64,000 bases of DNA from Curvularia sp. ZM96 (Eukaryota; Ascomycota; Dothideomycetes; Pleosporales; Pleosporaceae), in contig JAJGBQ010000003.1 in NCBI GenBank assembly GCA_022457065.1, positions 372,001 to 436,000 on the forward strand. Reading direction: 5' to 3'. Numbering within the stretch: position 1 is the first letter of the stretch; every line of letters starts with the position of its first letter. A program made the translations under genes and the position numbers. The notes under the pieces were generated by a model. It saw nothing but the letters and a program-made list of their open reading frames with translations. It was not told where the DNA came from and searched no databases. This document shows, piece by piece, positions 43,650-54,834 of this stretch.

Positions 43650-44428
43650 AAAACGGAGTTTTGTTTTGGGTGGGCAAGGATAGGATGCACCTCCGGAGTT
43701 ACTGCATTTCAGGTGTCCCAGTCATACTGTGTCGGTCTTTAAACTACTTCTACTATCATGGGCGGAGCAGATCAACGGGACGGTCGGCGAATATTTCGTG
43801 TGGGTTCAAGGTGTACCATTGGCATGCCGGTTCGCCTCTCAGCGTCTTGCTGAAGATGATGATACCTTTTTCGCGAGCGGGGGGTACACTGGTGTTTGCT
43901 GGCAGGTTCAAAGGATTGGCATGGGTTTCATGGGTGCTTGCGGGAGTTTTTTTTTTCTTAAACCATGTCTTTGTGGTCATCGGTTGCTAGCTTTTCAAAA
44001 TCGGGTCCAGAGCGCCGACAACCAAGGAACGACAGACATGGCGCTGCCTCGATGGTCGTGGAGGCTATGACGGCTGGTACATTTAACGGAACTGTCTAAT
44101 GGGAAAAAAGTTGGTTTGGGACGAATTTGACTTTGTCTGATTATCATAGCAGCTTTTGCTCTGGTAATGCCATCCAAGTGTTAATGATTGAACAAAATGG
44201 CCTGTTTAGCAGCAATGGCTGCATGTAACGGGGTAATGATGGAGCTAACACGTGACCCTTGCTAGCGGAGTCGCAAGCGAGATCAGGGTTAGCGCGCCGC
44301 GGCAACCCCAGCTCCAGAATCGTGGCCTTTGACTTCGGTTCGACTGACTATCACCAGCAGCCTCCACAACACCTTTCATCTCCCACACCCCGTCCATCTC
44401 GCACCGGTCACTGTTCAAATCGCCCATC
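43650..44428. other. Gene-free interval and promoter of Sec61-beta
   Basis: This contains the 3' region of the preceding gene and the Sec61-beta promoter. A T-run at about 43948-43957 is notable. No gene is supported. Confidence 0.45.
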
Positions 44429-45237
44429 ATGGTCAGTCATATCCCTTTCGAGCGAACCCGAAGCCATTGGACACTGGAGAAGCGGCATGTGGATTGCAAC
44501 ACAGGAGCATGTAGTGGTGGACGTGGACAGCGACAGGTCATTGCCAGGAGAGGTTGAAAGAGCAGTTCTGCTATTCCGCCTTTCCAAAGGCTGAACCTGT
44601 TTGCTCTCCTGCCAACACAATCAGCGCGCAACCAATGTCCTTTGCCCAATGTTCACATGCCAATCGACGACCCAAATCTCAGCGCACCCTAACATGTTGA
44701 CTAACTGGAACTACAGTCTGCCCCTCGCGCTACCTCTCCAAACGCAGCCTCTTCAGGCTCAACAACGGCGCGTCCTGCCTCGCCAAAGCCCCCGGGTGGC
44801 CCTGCGACGGTTATGCGCAGGAAGGCAGCCGCTGACCGCGCCGAGAAGACCGCCAACCAGCGACCAAGCAGCACAAGGGCGGCTGGTGCCGGTGGCAGCT
44901 CAAGCACCATGTTGAGTAAGTACTCTATATGCCTACGGGATGCCAGACCATAAGCACATGGGCAATGCCTCAGCTTCATGTCTACAATGCAGAGACACTG
45001 GGAACAACACAACGCGGAAATACTACTTGAGAATGCTGCTAACCTATCCAACTTAGGGCTGTACACTGATGAGTCTCCTGGACTCAAGGTCGACCCTGTT
45101 GTCGTCATGACGCTGTCTGTCGTCTTCATCTTCAGCGTTGTCGCTCTTCACGGTACGCAGTCTTCAGATACTTTTGCACACAGCATATCTAACAGCTAGC
45201 AGTCATTGCCAAGATCATGCGCCGTTTCTCCGCATAA
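44429..45237 (+). CDS. sbh1: Sec61-beta/Sbh1, ER translocon subunit
   Basis: This tail-anchored protein is the beta subunit of the Sec61 translocation channel. Four exons are 44429-44431, 44717-44915, 45057-45152 and 45203-45237 (333 nt, 110 residues). The first coding exon is only the ATG, followed directly by the donor GTCAGT. The 285-nt intron ends with a CTAAC branch site and CTACAG. Exon 2 gives SAPRATSPNAASSGST and the conserved MRRKAAADRAEKTANQRPSS and AAGAGGSSSTML. Exons 3-4 give RLYTDESPGLKVDPVVVM, the single C-terminal membrane helix, and VIAKIMRRFSA. The usual family length is about 100-115 residues. No other in-frame ATG is available near exon 2, which supports the ATG-only exon. 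Confidence 0.93.
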
Positions 45238-45925
45238 ACGAGCTCGCTTCATTGCTGTTTTCTTTCACCTTCCACAAACCTTCTGTTTTCAGGCAGCTAC
45301 TCTCCGGTAGTAGCCTTTACTATATCCCCCTCGATCTGCGATGAGCCGTGTCTGATTCTCCATTGACTGTGTTGGGACAAAAGGCAGAGCTATAGAGAGC
45401 ATGAAACCGCTGAAAAAAAAAGCACCATATTACCCATGATATCATTGCGATTACTCGGAACGAGCAGGACATTGGGGAGCTCGTATGATCAGGGACTGCT
45501 CGTTTTGCTTGCTGTATAATAGGTCTTCGCATAGGAATGAGGAGTTATGTTTGACATGTGTTTTGTATTCTCTTGCCTCCTACCAGTGATTTGAACGAGA
45601 ACTTGCAGGCAGACCACTCCAGACATTGGAATATGCTACTCCTAATCACCATCATCGTTCTTCTAATACATGTGATGATTCTACTACTACTTATTATTGC
45701 ATGTGAATTATACTTTTTTCTTATCAAAATCTATTCTAAGTTGTCATAAGCTCATTGGTGCGTACCATTGCTGCTACCAAGTCCTGCTCGGTTTCTATCC
45801 AATATCCCCAACAGGGGAAGATGGCTTGCGAATGCGTGGACGGGGTATTCTAGCAATCTTCTTTTCTCTTCTCATCCAGGCAAAAAAAAAACTCTGTTTT
45901 CTTTCTTTCCTTCTTCTTCTTTCTT
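45238..45925. terminator. Convergent 3' region between Sec61-beta and the PTH11-like gene
   Basis: Both flanking genes end here. An A-run at about 45412-45421, an AT-rich stretch at 45640-45735 and a CTTT-rich tract at 45890-45926 fit 3' UTR and polyadenylation sequence. No gene is supported. Confidence 0.45.
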
Positions 45926-47436
45926 CTACACCACCCGACTTGCCTGGTCAACTTCAATCTTAAACTCCTTCTTCTTGCCAATAATCAAGTTGGGCCGCTT
46001 GGCGCCACTTGAGGCTCCCATGCCTCTTGCCAGTTCGTCTTGCGCCAGACTGGGAGTTCGTTCGCCGACCCAGACTTCTGCTTCGTGGCCGCGGTACATG
46101 TGAATGGGGCGGAAGAACTCGTCTGCCGTTAGCATGGGTGGGGCGTTGGAAGACGAGCTGTTGGCTGGCATGGGTGGATCTGGAGAAGAAGAGCGGCGGG
46201 GCTCCGATGCGGTTCGCTTGCTGCTGTTGCGAGAGGGCAGCGCGTCCATGAGATACGACTCGGACATGTTGTCTTCGTTCTTCCTGGCTTGCCGCCGCGG
46301 AGGCAACACGGAGCTTGCGTTTGAGCTCAGGTGTTGGCTTGCTGAGCGAGGCGTACTACTGTGTCCCTGGTGATGATAACTCTGCACGTACTCCTTGTCG
46401 AAGGGCTTCAAGAATGGTCCTAGGCCGGTGATTGTGCAGCTCATAATTGCGTAGCCCATTTGCCATTGCGTTGCAATAAGGTAGTCAAAGGTATACGAGC
46501 CGTTGACGCGCTGGCGGATGAAATAGAGCCGAACGGCGGCAATGGCTATGACGGGGAGCCGAGCGCTAAACGCGAGTATGACCATGAGTTTGACCGAACG
46601 GTGCATCTGGAGGTAGTGGACCAGTTGGATGGCGGTGGTGAAGATGAGGAACTCGGTGATGATGTCGAGGGCGCTGATTGCAACCCATTTAGACCACTGT
46701 GCTCGTTACAAATCAGCTATACCATCCCATGTGAGCAAGGCTGAAGAGATACATACCGTATTAGTGCAGCTATCGGGGCTCATGTAGAAGTCGGTCGGGT
46801 TACATGGTACCGAGACGAGTACCACAGCTACTATGGCCCATACGCACGACAAGGCGATGATTGCCCATGCCGCGATGCGATGGCACCCTCCAGGCGATAT
46901 CCGCAAGTGAAGGAGTAGTATGGATAGCTTGGAGGTTACTATCACCAGTACGTAGATAATCTGAGTCGCGAAACCTTCCTATCCAAAACGTCAGAGGCTG
47001 TTTCCGCAAACTCGGGTCGGATACCCTGGTGCAAATCCACAACAATGGTCCGCGGGTGGGATGAAAACTCACTCTTCCCAATTGCTCGCGTTGCAGCAAT
47101 GGTATATCGTCTTCGGGTGCCCCCAGGCCCAAGCCAACAAGGTGCAGAATGATGCCAGTCTGAACGGTATCTAACAAAGTTGCCACAGAAAGCCACCAGT
47201 CTAGACACACCGACCCGGATACTTAGTATATGTTGCCCTAAAAAAAAATGTGTGCAATGTTACATGGGAAAATACTCACCATCGGACCTCCATTCTTTCA
47301 ATTGCCAGCGCAGCCAGACCCGGATCAAAGAACAACACCAGACAAAGGCCAACACAGAAGCGCCAGTCACAACGATTAGGCCGCGCTTGTCATGCGCTGT
47401 GATGACATAGGGTGGAGGAATCACAGTCCCTGCCAT
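45926..47436 (-). CDS. Rhodopsin-domain (PTH11-like) integral membrane protein
   Basis: Four exons are 47436-47280, 47200-47073, 46978-46757 and 46696-45926 (1278 nt, 425 residues). The fungal rhodopsin domain covers about residues 15-290: an initial helix near GLIVVTGASVLAFVWC, RSDDWWLSVATLLDTVQTG, then TSKLSILLLHLRISPG, the PCNPTDFYMSPDSCTN loop with conserved cysteines, WSKWVAISALDIITEF, and SVKLMVILAFSARLPVIAI. The cytoplasmic tail is Ser/Pro-rich. No N-terminal CFEM domain is present. Relatives are candidate G-protein-coupled or surface-sensing receptors. The acceptor of intron 1 was placed at 47201 because it restores the conserved DDW and has a TACTAAG branch site 20 bases upstream. 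Confidence 0.9.
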
Positions 47437-48781
47437 GGAGAAGAATGGCAAGAACAGCAGGCGACAGTGCAACTGAAAAAGATGCCATAGAATAGCCGCC
47501 AAAAATCTTTGACCCAACAGTACGCGGCTCACGGGACGACTCTATACGGCCGAAGCGCACAAATACCACCAACTAGGTACCACTGCAGTGCGTTGCTGAC
47601 GGTGACAGCCGTTCACCCCAGTCGAGGGGACATGTAGGTACCACGGACACGGACACGGACACGGCACCTGGTCCTCTTCGCCTTGCCAATGCCATGACAG
47701 GCGGCATGTCGCTTACAAGGGTATCATCAATTCTATTCTGTGGATACTAATATTTTTGTTGAAGAAGCCTTACCACGCTAAGCATGCCAAGACCAGGTCG
47801 CTGATTCTGCTCTCCCGTTAGCGGCAGCTTTTGTGCCGTACGGGAGCGGTACTACGGATTATTATGACTTGGGTGGAGTTGGACCACCCCCACGGGCGTA
47901 TTCCGCCACCGATTATCTGTCCTGATGCACGCAACATAAGCTTTTGTCAGGAAACTTACGCAGAATTTGTACACATAAATGTGCTGAATGAGGGGTAAAA
48001 ACAATACTCAGAACGTGTGTTCTTTTCCCAACTCCAAGTTGCCGTTTAAGCCGTTTTCCCGCCAAAAGTCCCAGCCCACGGGCCTTGGCTCGCATCCTCT
48101 CCAAGCATGCCTCACCAATTGCCTCTTGCGACAAAGCCGCGGCAAATGCACACACACATATGCAATCAAACCCACGACTCTGATACTGCGAAAGCCAAGG
48201 GGTCCCAGCCGCGGCTGAACCCCGGAAGAGGGAAGCGGCCCGCATTGTGACAGGGTTGACGAGTAAAAGGACCGGTTAAACGTCGAACCATTCATCGTGC
48301 GTGAAGAATCTGCAAGCCTCGCTGCGATGCTCCCGTTGGCTGGCTCCCACGCGATGCATGAGATGGCAAAACGTGCTTCTGAGCGACCCTGATACATCCC
48401 ACATTAGTGGGCTGGGCTGGTCGTCGTACTGGATGATGGAAGCGGAAGAGAAGTGGGCTAGCGGGGGTCCACCTCGTGGATGCGGCAATCCAGGCCGCGT
48501 AGGTAATGTAATGCTAGTGAGGCTAGTACGCCAACCGACTTCACTAATGTCGGTACGGAGTATGTCTGTGTTCCAGTTCGCACGTTAGCTTTTCTTTTAC
48601 TTCTCTTGCATGCTTTCGCGGGTCTTCCTAAACCTGCTTCCCGGGTCCTTCGTTTCTTCTGCCCTTCTTCCTTTTTTCCCTTCCCCTGTTCACAACGGCT
48701 GCAGAGTCATTCTTGGCGCTGCGACTCTGTGAGTGTCTACGCTAGCCCATAGCTGCTTATTACGATCAACCCTTTGGAGCC
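47437..48781. other. Divergent intergenic region between the PTH11-like and permease genes
   Basis: Both flanking genes are transcribed outward, so both promoters lie here. A perfect GGACAC tandem (about four copies) sits at 47643-47663. The tract upstream of the permease is T/C-rich (48590-48690). Frames up to 129 codons show no domains. Confidence 0.45.
47642..47664 (+). repeat. Short tandem repeat, unit GGACAC
   Basis: A six-base unit repeats about four times in the promoter-side interval. It is too short to assign a role. Confidence 0.8.
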
Positions 48782-50528
48782 ATGGACAAGCAGGTTGCGC
48801 TCGAGTCGCGAGCTCATGCGCCAGATCTTGCGCATGATGGCGAGAGCGACGAATATCACCAGTCTTTGAGGGGACATACGAGGGCGGATCAAGCGGATAT
48901 GTTGCGTATGGGAAAAGTGCAGGAGCTGAAGAGAAACTATCGTCCACTTTCGGCGTTGGCATTCACGGTTATTTTGCAGGGTACATGGGAGGTCCTCTTG
49001 ACGTAAGTAACCATTTCGTAGAGTTCCGATGGTCAGACTTTGACAGTAGCAGTGCAACCTACCAAGGCCTTGTCGATGGAGGGCCAGCCGGCCTTATCTG
49101 GAGTTTTGTATGGACCTGGTTCGGCTTCAGTGCCGTCATGCTGTCTCTTGCTGAGATGGCTTCTATGGCACCCACGGCCGGTGGGCAGTACCATTGGGTC
49201 TCCGAATTCTCGCCTCCCAGCGTTCAAAAACCATTCAGTTACTTCATCGGATGGATGTCGACACTATCATGGCAGGCTGGAACTGCGTCTGGACCTTTTC
49301 TCGTAGGCACACTGATCCAGTCGTCCGCCATTGTCATGTACCCCGACTACTCTCCTACCAACTGGCAAGGAACACTCATGGTCATTGCTGTAACCATCTT
49401 GGTCTGGGTTCTCAACATTTGGGGCTCAAAGTTCATGCCCGTCTTCCAAAACATCATGTTGGTAGTCCACGTATTTGGTTTTCTGGCCATCATCATCATC
49501 TTCTGGACTTTGTCACCCAGAGCTACCGCCGAAGCAACGTTCACAGAATTTACCAACGGCGGCAACTGGAGTTCGACCGGTCTGGCGCTCATGGTGGGCC
49601 AGCTATCGGCCATCTATGCCTGCATCTGTACGTTCGCTCCCATGGTTCTCGAAATTGTGCAAGAATACTAACAAGCCCGACAGGCTCGGACTCGGCAGCC
49701 CATATGGCAGAGGAAATCAAGGACGCGGGAAAGACTGTTCCCCGCGCCATGATCGGCGCATACCTCATGAACGGTTCTCTGGGCATAATTTTCCTCATTA
49801 GCTACATGTTCATGATCACAGACGTCGATGCCGCGCTGAATGATGCAACCGGCTACCCACACATGTGGGTGTTTGGCCAAGCCGTTTCCGCCGGCGGCGT
49901 TGTGGCCCTCAATGCCATCCCCACCGTTCTCATCTTCGCCGGCACCTTGACGTACAACCTATCGACATCGCGCCAAACTTGGGCATTTGCTAGAGACCAG
50001 GGACTGCCCTTTAGCAGCTGGATTGGACATGTGGATCCTAAGCTCCAGGTGCCTGCTAATGCTGTGACGGTAACGTGTGGACTTACCATTATTCTGAGCT
50101 TCATCAACATTGGCTCAGATGTTGCTTTCAATGCTAGTCAGTATTATTCATCTTCATTGCGTCGACCAACGTTACTAATCATAGCCTCAGTTATTTCGCT
50201 CAACGTTGTGGCCCTCATGATAACATACATGTTCTCCATTGGCGCTGTTCTCTATCGCCGCATCCGACACCCCGAACTTCTACCATCGTGCCGTTGGTCC
50301 CTCGGTAAATGGGGCATTCCCATCAACATTGCTGGTGTGTTGTACTCTACCCATGCATTTTTCTGGTGCTTCTGGCCCGAGTCGACACCCGTCGAGCCGG
50401 AGTCGTTCAACTGGGCTGTCGTTATGTTTGGAGCCGTAGGTGTTCTGAGTGCCATCGACTATGTTATTAGGGGGAGGAAGCAGTACAAAGGCCCCGTTGT
50501 GCTGGTGGACGGATTCAAGGGAGAGTGA
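48782..50528 (+). CDS. APC-superfamily amino acid/GABA/choline permease
   Basis: This plasma-membrane proton symporter belongs to the fungal amino acid/choline transporter group. Exons are 48782-49002, 49047-49627, 49684-50136 and 50191-50528 (1593 nt, 530 residues). A cytoplasmic N-terminus of about 60 residues precedes ALAFTVILQGTWEVLLTSS. Typical motifs follow: LSLAEMASMAPTAGGQYHWV, PFSYFIGWMSTLSWQ, DSAAHMAEEIKDAGKTVPRA, TSRQTWAFARDQGLPFSSW, and LLPSCRWSLGKWGIPIN. Twelve helices are expected. The substrate cannot be told from the sequence alone; the EEI...VPRAM segment is shared by GABA, choline and polyamine permeases. Confidence 0.93.
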
Positions 50529-51281
50529 TTCTTGGACACTTGGCGAAGAGCACGGAGTTGTTGCGCAGATTTTCAAGATCAGCATGTAAAAATAGACCTC
50601 TAAAACTGTAATTGATATTTTTTCGTATGAGAGCGTCAGGATTGACAATATAGTTCCGATGGCCTCATGACTGCATATGCATGGATCTCGTCCTCAGAAT
50701 TCTGACTTGGCTATACTGAATCTAGAATCCTTTATGTTGGGGCGTTCTCAGGATGTTTATAGGTAGTCTAGAGATGAATCGTACAGTTGAAGATTGCATG
50801 TGAAGGCCTAATAGCTCAATAGCTAACGTGCGGTATTTTGACAAGAGGCGGTCAATCGGGTATTACACGGTCCGAAAGTGACAAATGAAGCCTCCTTGTG
50901 ATTATCGTGGAGGAGGGGTACAGCCCTAGTTGCATGCCTTGGCAAGGTGCGGTTACTGGTGTAGGCGGTTGTTGGGTGGGGCATCAGATAAAATTTGCAC
51001 CGGCCGACTCTCGGATCTGATAAGCAGGCACGACGCCCACCAATGACTGGTTGCGGTCCACTTTAGTGGTGACAGTGGATCACTCGTGGGGATGGTAATT
51101 GCCGGTATACTGGGTATTAGCTAGTGTTTCGATGTCGGTGTCTTGTCTGATGCGTTCCGGTGCTAGCAATAAGAAGCGGGTGTTCTGCTCGTCGTCCTTA
51201 ATCTAATCAGATCATCCCACCTTCATCCCATCTCATCACCGTACCCCCACGAACCCTCCGTTATCAGATCAAAACTTCACA
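50529..51281. other. Intergenic interval, promoter of the AIF-like oxidoreductase
   Basis: No gene is supported. The last ~80 bases are C/A-rich (CATCCCATCTCATCACC) as is usual of a fungal 5' leader. Confidence 0.45.
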
Positions 51282-52750
51282 ATGAGACTTCAGGGCGTCA
51301 CCGACACACTAGGTGGTATCAGCCTATCAAGTCCTCACCGGGTCCTTGTTGTCGGATGCGCTTATGGCGGTGTCTCTGCTGTTGTCAATCTGCTCGAATA
51401 CTCACAGGGCAGAGCACGACAAAGCGTTTACCCAGGACCAGACTTCGGGGGCGCACGGAGTAGAAGAGGCATTGAGATTATAGTCATCGACGAGCGCGAT
51501 GGGTATTGTGCGTTACTCCACCCCTCTAGCCGAGGCTCAGGATTCGGCATTGACCCCACTGCCCTCGTCACCTCTACATCATAGGATCCCGTAACTAATG
51601 CCTGAGTTTTGCAGTCCACTCTGTAGGCGCTCCGCTTGCGCATGTCACACCCAAGTACACGTCGCATATGTGGAAGAGATTCAGTCACCTGAATGAGCTG
51701 AAGCACTCGAACCTGCATTTCAAGCACGGAAGCGTTAAGAACATCAACCCGGAAGCCAAGGTTGCTGAGTGGTGCGACCGCAATGGTAGAACACAACAGC
51801 AGGCATACGACTATCTGGTCATGGCGACAGGGCTGAAGAGGACATTCCCTGCTGTACCGAAATCCGGGAGCTTCGAAGAGTACCAAAGAGACGGAAAGGC
51901 CTTTATTGAGAAAATCACTGGTGGAGACGCATCACAGTGCGAGGGACGAAGAATAGTTGTAATCGGCGCTGGCGCCGTAGGAGTTGAGTTCGCTGCTGAG
52001 ATCAAGAACCACTACCCGCAAATTGCCGTCACATTGGTGCATTCGCGAAATGAGGTTCTGTCATCGGAGCCGCTACCTGCAGAAGTCAAGGAGCGTGCAA
52101 GGATACTTCTCGAGGAGGAGGGCGTTGTGCTCCGCCTCGGCAGCCGGGCGACCGTCACTGATCTGCCAAACGGTGGATACAGTGTCACGTTGGCGAACAA
52201 CGAGACAATAACAGCAGACTTTGTCATTGACTCGACCAACAAGGGCACACCTACCACCGATGTCCTGCCGGCAGAGTGTCTAAACGAAGACAAGGAAGTC
52301 ATGGTGCATCAGTCTCTGATGTTCAAAGACACCATTGCCAATGCATCGTGCCACTTTGGCGTCGGTGATGTGATTGCCTGGACAGGCATCAAACGTGCTG
52401 GCAGTGCTACCGTCATGGGCCAGGCAGCTGCACAAAACATCTACTCGGCCATCCTCAACTCAGAACTCGGACCATCATCCGAGCCATACAAGATGACCGA
52501 GCTGCCGGCATGGGATGCTGTCATTGGTCTGGCTGTTGGCAAGCAATGTCTGACCTACGACCCGAAGAACGGTGTCAAGTACGGTGTTGAGGTTATGAAG
52601 AGCTATTTCGGCGACGATTTGGGCTGGGCAGCTAACTTGAAGTACCTGGGTTTGACGGATGTTGTGGAGAGGGCGGATAGTCCCGTAGGAGAGGTTGAGG
52701 AGACCAAGATGGCTGAAGTGGGAATTAAACCAGTGAGTGCTCAGGCATGA
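51282..52750 (+). CDS. AIF/FSP1-like FAD-dependent pyridine nucleotide oxidoreductase
   Basis: Two exons, 51282-51507 and 51615-52750 (1362 nt, 453 residues), encode a flavoprotein of the pyridine nucleotide-disulphide oxidoreductase class. It resembles AIFM2/FSP1 and related NDH-2-type enzymes that pass electrons from NAD(P)H to quinones. The N-terminal dinucleotide fold is HRVLVVGCAYGGVSA; the usual GxGxxG reads GCAYGG. The second, NAD(P)-binding fold is RRIVVIGAGAVGVEFAAEI at about residue 188. YLVMATG and the late FGVGDVIAWTG-like FAD segment are typical. No targeting peptide or transmembrane helix is clear, so a cytosolic or lipid-associated location is possible. The GTGCGT donor is less common but joins Y-F-HSVGAPL in frame. 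Confidence 0.9.
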
Positions 52751-53901
52751 GCATTAGGCGGGCAGGAGCACATCCGGCGCCGCATTGTTGACGAGCATCT
52801 GATATGAGAAATACGAAACTTTGTCCTCTGGTGCATAGCCATGTATTGCCAGAATGAGCGTATACAATGTGTGTCCCAGCAGTCTGGACGTGCGCATTGA
52901 GAGGGGAAACCAGATCGGTTGAGACGCTCAGAGATGACGCAGCGAGCCGATACGGGCCATTGCATCGATGAAGTGCCTTTGCAGATGTGATGAGCTTGTT
53001 GTGGGGACAAAGCAGAGGTTCAGGCGGTTGGTGCGGATGCGTGTGCAGTGCTGGAGACCGAACGTGACTTGCAAACCGAGGACACTAGGGGGGACGAGTG
53101 GAGCACGCTAAGCCGCATGCAGCGCCCGTTGCTGCACCTCGACTGACGTGCATGACGCCATGCAGCTCCCCATCGCTTGTCTTGCCATGCCTCGTCGCAT
53201 CTTTCACTGTGCAAACATCAGCGCCAGACGCCCTGGGGAGTCAGCAATCCAAGAATGCGGAGTCGTGGGATCATCCTCGTTCCGAGGCATGTTTGCCGCA
53301 CCGTTGGTCATCCCGCTGCTAATTTCCCGCACAGCCCGGCGTTCCGAGAAAGGGGCCACAGTGGCTCATTCAACCTTCGCCCCTTGAACGCGTGCAAGCA
53401 ACATGTTTGCCTCCGCGCCCTCGACCGCGCCCGTTGCCCTCGCCCGTGGCCCGCCATCTCATACGGCCTTGCGTCTGGGTTGCGCGGATGAAGACACCGC
53501 CATGTTCGGTAGTCGTGTGGACATGTCATGCGCAGCCTCACGCGACATGTATCCTAGATACATACACAGTTGCTCGCATCGCACGCGTTCTAGAAGCGAC
53601 CGCTAACCTGTTCCACTTATTTCAGAAGCAGATTCCGGCTCACATGGTGGCCGGTGCGCCGAGTGGCTTGTCCTGGCAATCCAACTAGGCTGCCAGAATG
53701 GTTCGTATCTTATCCCGACGACTCCAGTGATGTCGCCAGCACCTGCGCACTGTCTTTACCTCCTCCCTTACGCACTGTTCGGATGCCCACTGTCTTTGCT
53801 GCAAAAGTGGTGCTTCCCAATCCTACTCGCACGCTCTCCACCGCTTTCATAACCAAGCGCACACGTTACTCGAGTCAGGACATTCTGGCTGCTCATACAC
53901 C
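52751..53901. other. Gene-free interval
   Basis: No supported gene. Frames up to about 100 codons occur on both strands without domains. The right end must hold the promoter of the Lys/Ser-rich protein. Confidence 0.45.
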
Positions 53902-54834
53902 ATGTTTCCCAGCGTAAAGGACCGAGCGCGACAACTGTTTGGAGAGGCCGCTGTCCCCGCAACCTCACCTCCGCCTCCAGTCACGACTGGCAGGAAAGGG
54001 CCCCCGATCAAGGCAACGCCAGCATCCAAGCCAACGCCAGAGCCCAAAACCCCTTCCAAAGGCTCTAGAGCCGACGCGAAGTCGAAGAAGAACTCGCCAC
54101 CATCACCCGTAGAGGAGACGCCAAGGGCTATTGGCGCATGGCCGAGCCCATTCGAACAGTTCAAATCGAGAGCAGCGCCGCCGCCAGCAAAAGCGACACA
54201 GCCAGCCTCATCCAAGACTACTTCATCCAAGTCAGCCAAAGCTACTTCCACCACATCCAAGACGGCCAAGCCTTCGAAAGAAAAGGTTGAGAAGACTTCC
54301 AAACCCAGCGAAAAGAAATCGCGATCAAAGAGCCCTCCCACCCCAAAAGCAGTAGCAGCACCGTCCAAAAAGGCTCCAGAACCCAAGATTGTCGCCAAAA
54401 AGAAGACCGAAGTAAAGCCTGCCCTGGAACCTAAAAAGACTACGCGCCCCAAACTTCAGACACGTACATCGTCGCGCCCGAAAATACAACGCAGTTCATC
54501 ATCTTCCTCGCTTGACAGTGACGATGATGATGACGATAGCGAAGACGAGGACCTACGCCAGGCCTGCCTGCGCGAAGCATCAAAGGTCACTGGCCTTAAA
54601 GGCAAGAACCTAGCCATCTCCCTGCGACAGCGGTCATCAGGTGGTTGGTACGCGGCGTTGAAAGACGTCAATGCGGACAAATACCTCAAAATGTGGATGA
54701 ACCGTGACAAAACGTTTGACACACAGGACGAGGCATTGGAAGCCTACCTTGTGTTTGTCAAGAAGATGAACACGGACATGAAGCTGTTTGGGCCTATGAG
54801 CCCCAAACCGGGAAAGACTAAGGGCTTCTTCTAG
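53902..54834 (+). CDS. Lys/Ser/Pro/Ala-rich protein with a conserved-looking C-terminal domain
   Basis: This single-exon gene encodes 310 residues of no family I can name. Residues 1-205 are disordered and basic, with repeated SKTT/SKS/KPS words such as KAMDOM-like Lys-Ser-Thr runs near residues 105-145. An acidic patch (SSSSSLDSDDDDDDSEDEDL) follows at about 198-220. The last ~90 residues look folded: LRQACLREASKVTGLKGKNL, then LRQRSSGGWYAALKDVNADK and AYLVFVKKMNTDMKLFG. The tail ends PKPGKTKGFF. Composition suggests a nuclear, nucleic-acid-associated protein, which is inference. The open frame on the opposite strand (53847-54452) is a shadow. Confidence 0.75.
   Translation: MFPSVKDRARQLFGEAAVPATSPPPPVTTGRKGPPIKATPASKPTPEPKTPSKGSRADAKSKKNSPPSPVEETPRAIGAWPSPFEQFKSRAAPPPAKATQPASSKTTSSKSAKATSTTSKTAKPSKEKVEKTSKPSEKKSRSKSPPTPKAVAAPSKKAPEPKIVAKKKTEVKPALEPKKTTRPKLQTRTSSRPKIQRSSSSSSLDSDDDDDDSEDEDLRQACLREASKVTGLKGKNLAISLRQRSSGGWYAALKDVNADKYLKMWMNRDKTFDTQDEALEAYLVFVKKMNTDMKLFGPMSPKPGKTKGFF

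Noticed and set aside
53847..54452. Minus-strand frame of 201 codons
   Set aside because: It is the antisense shadow of the Lys/Ser/Pro-rich protein gene.
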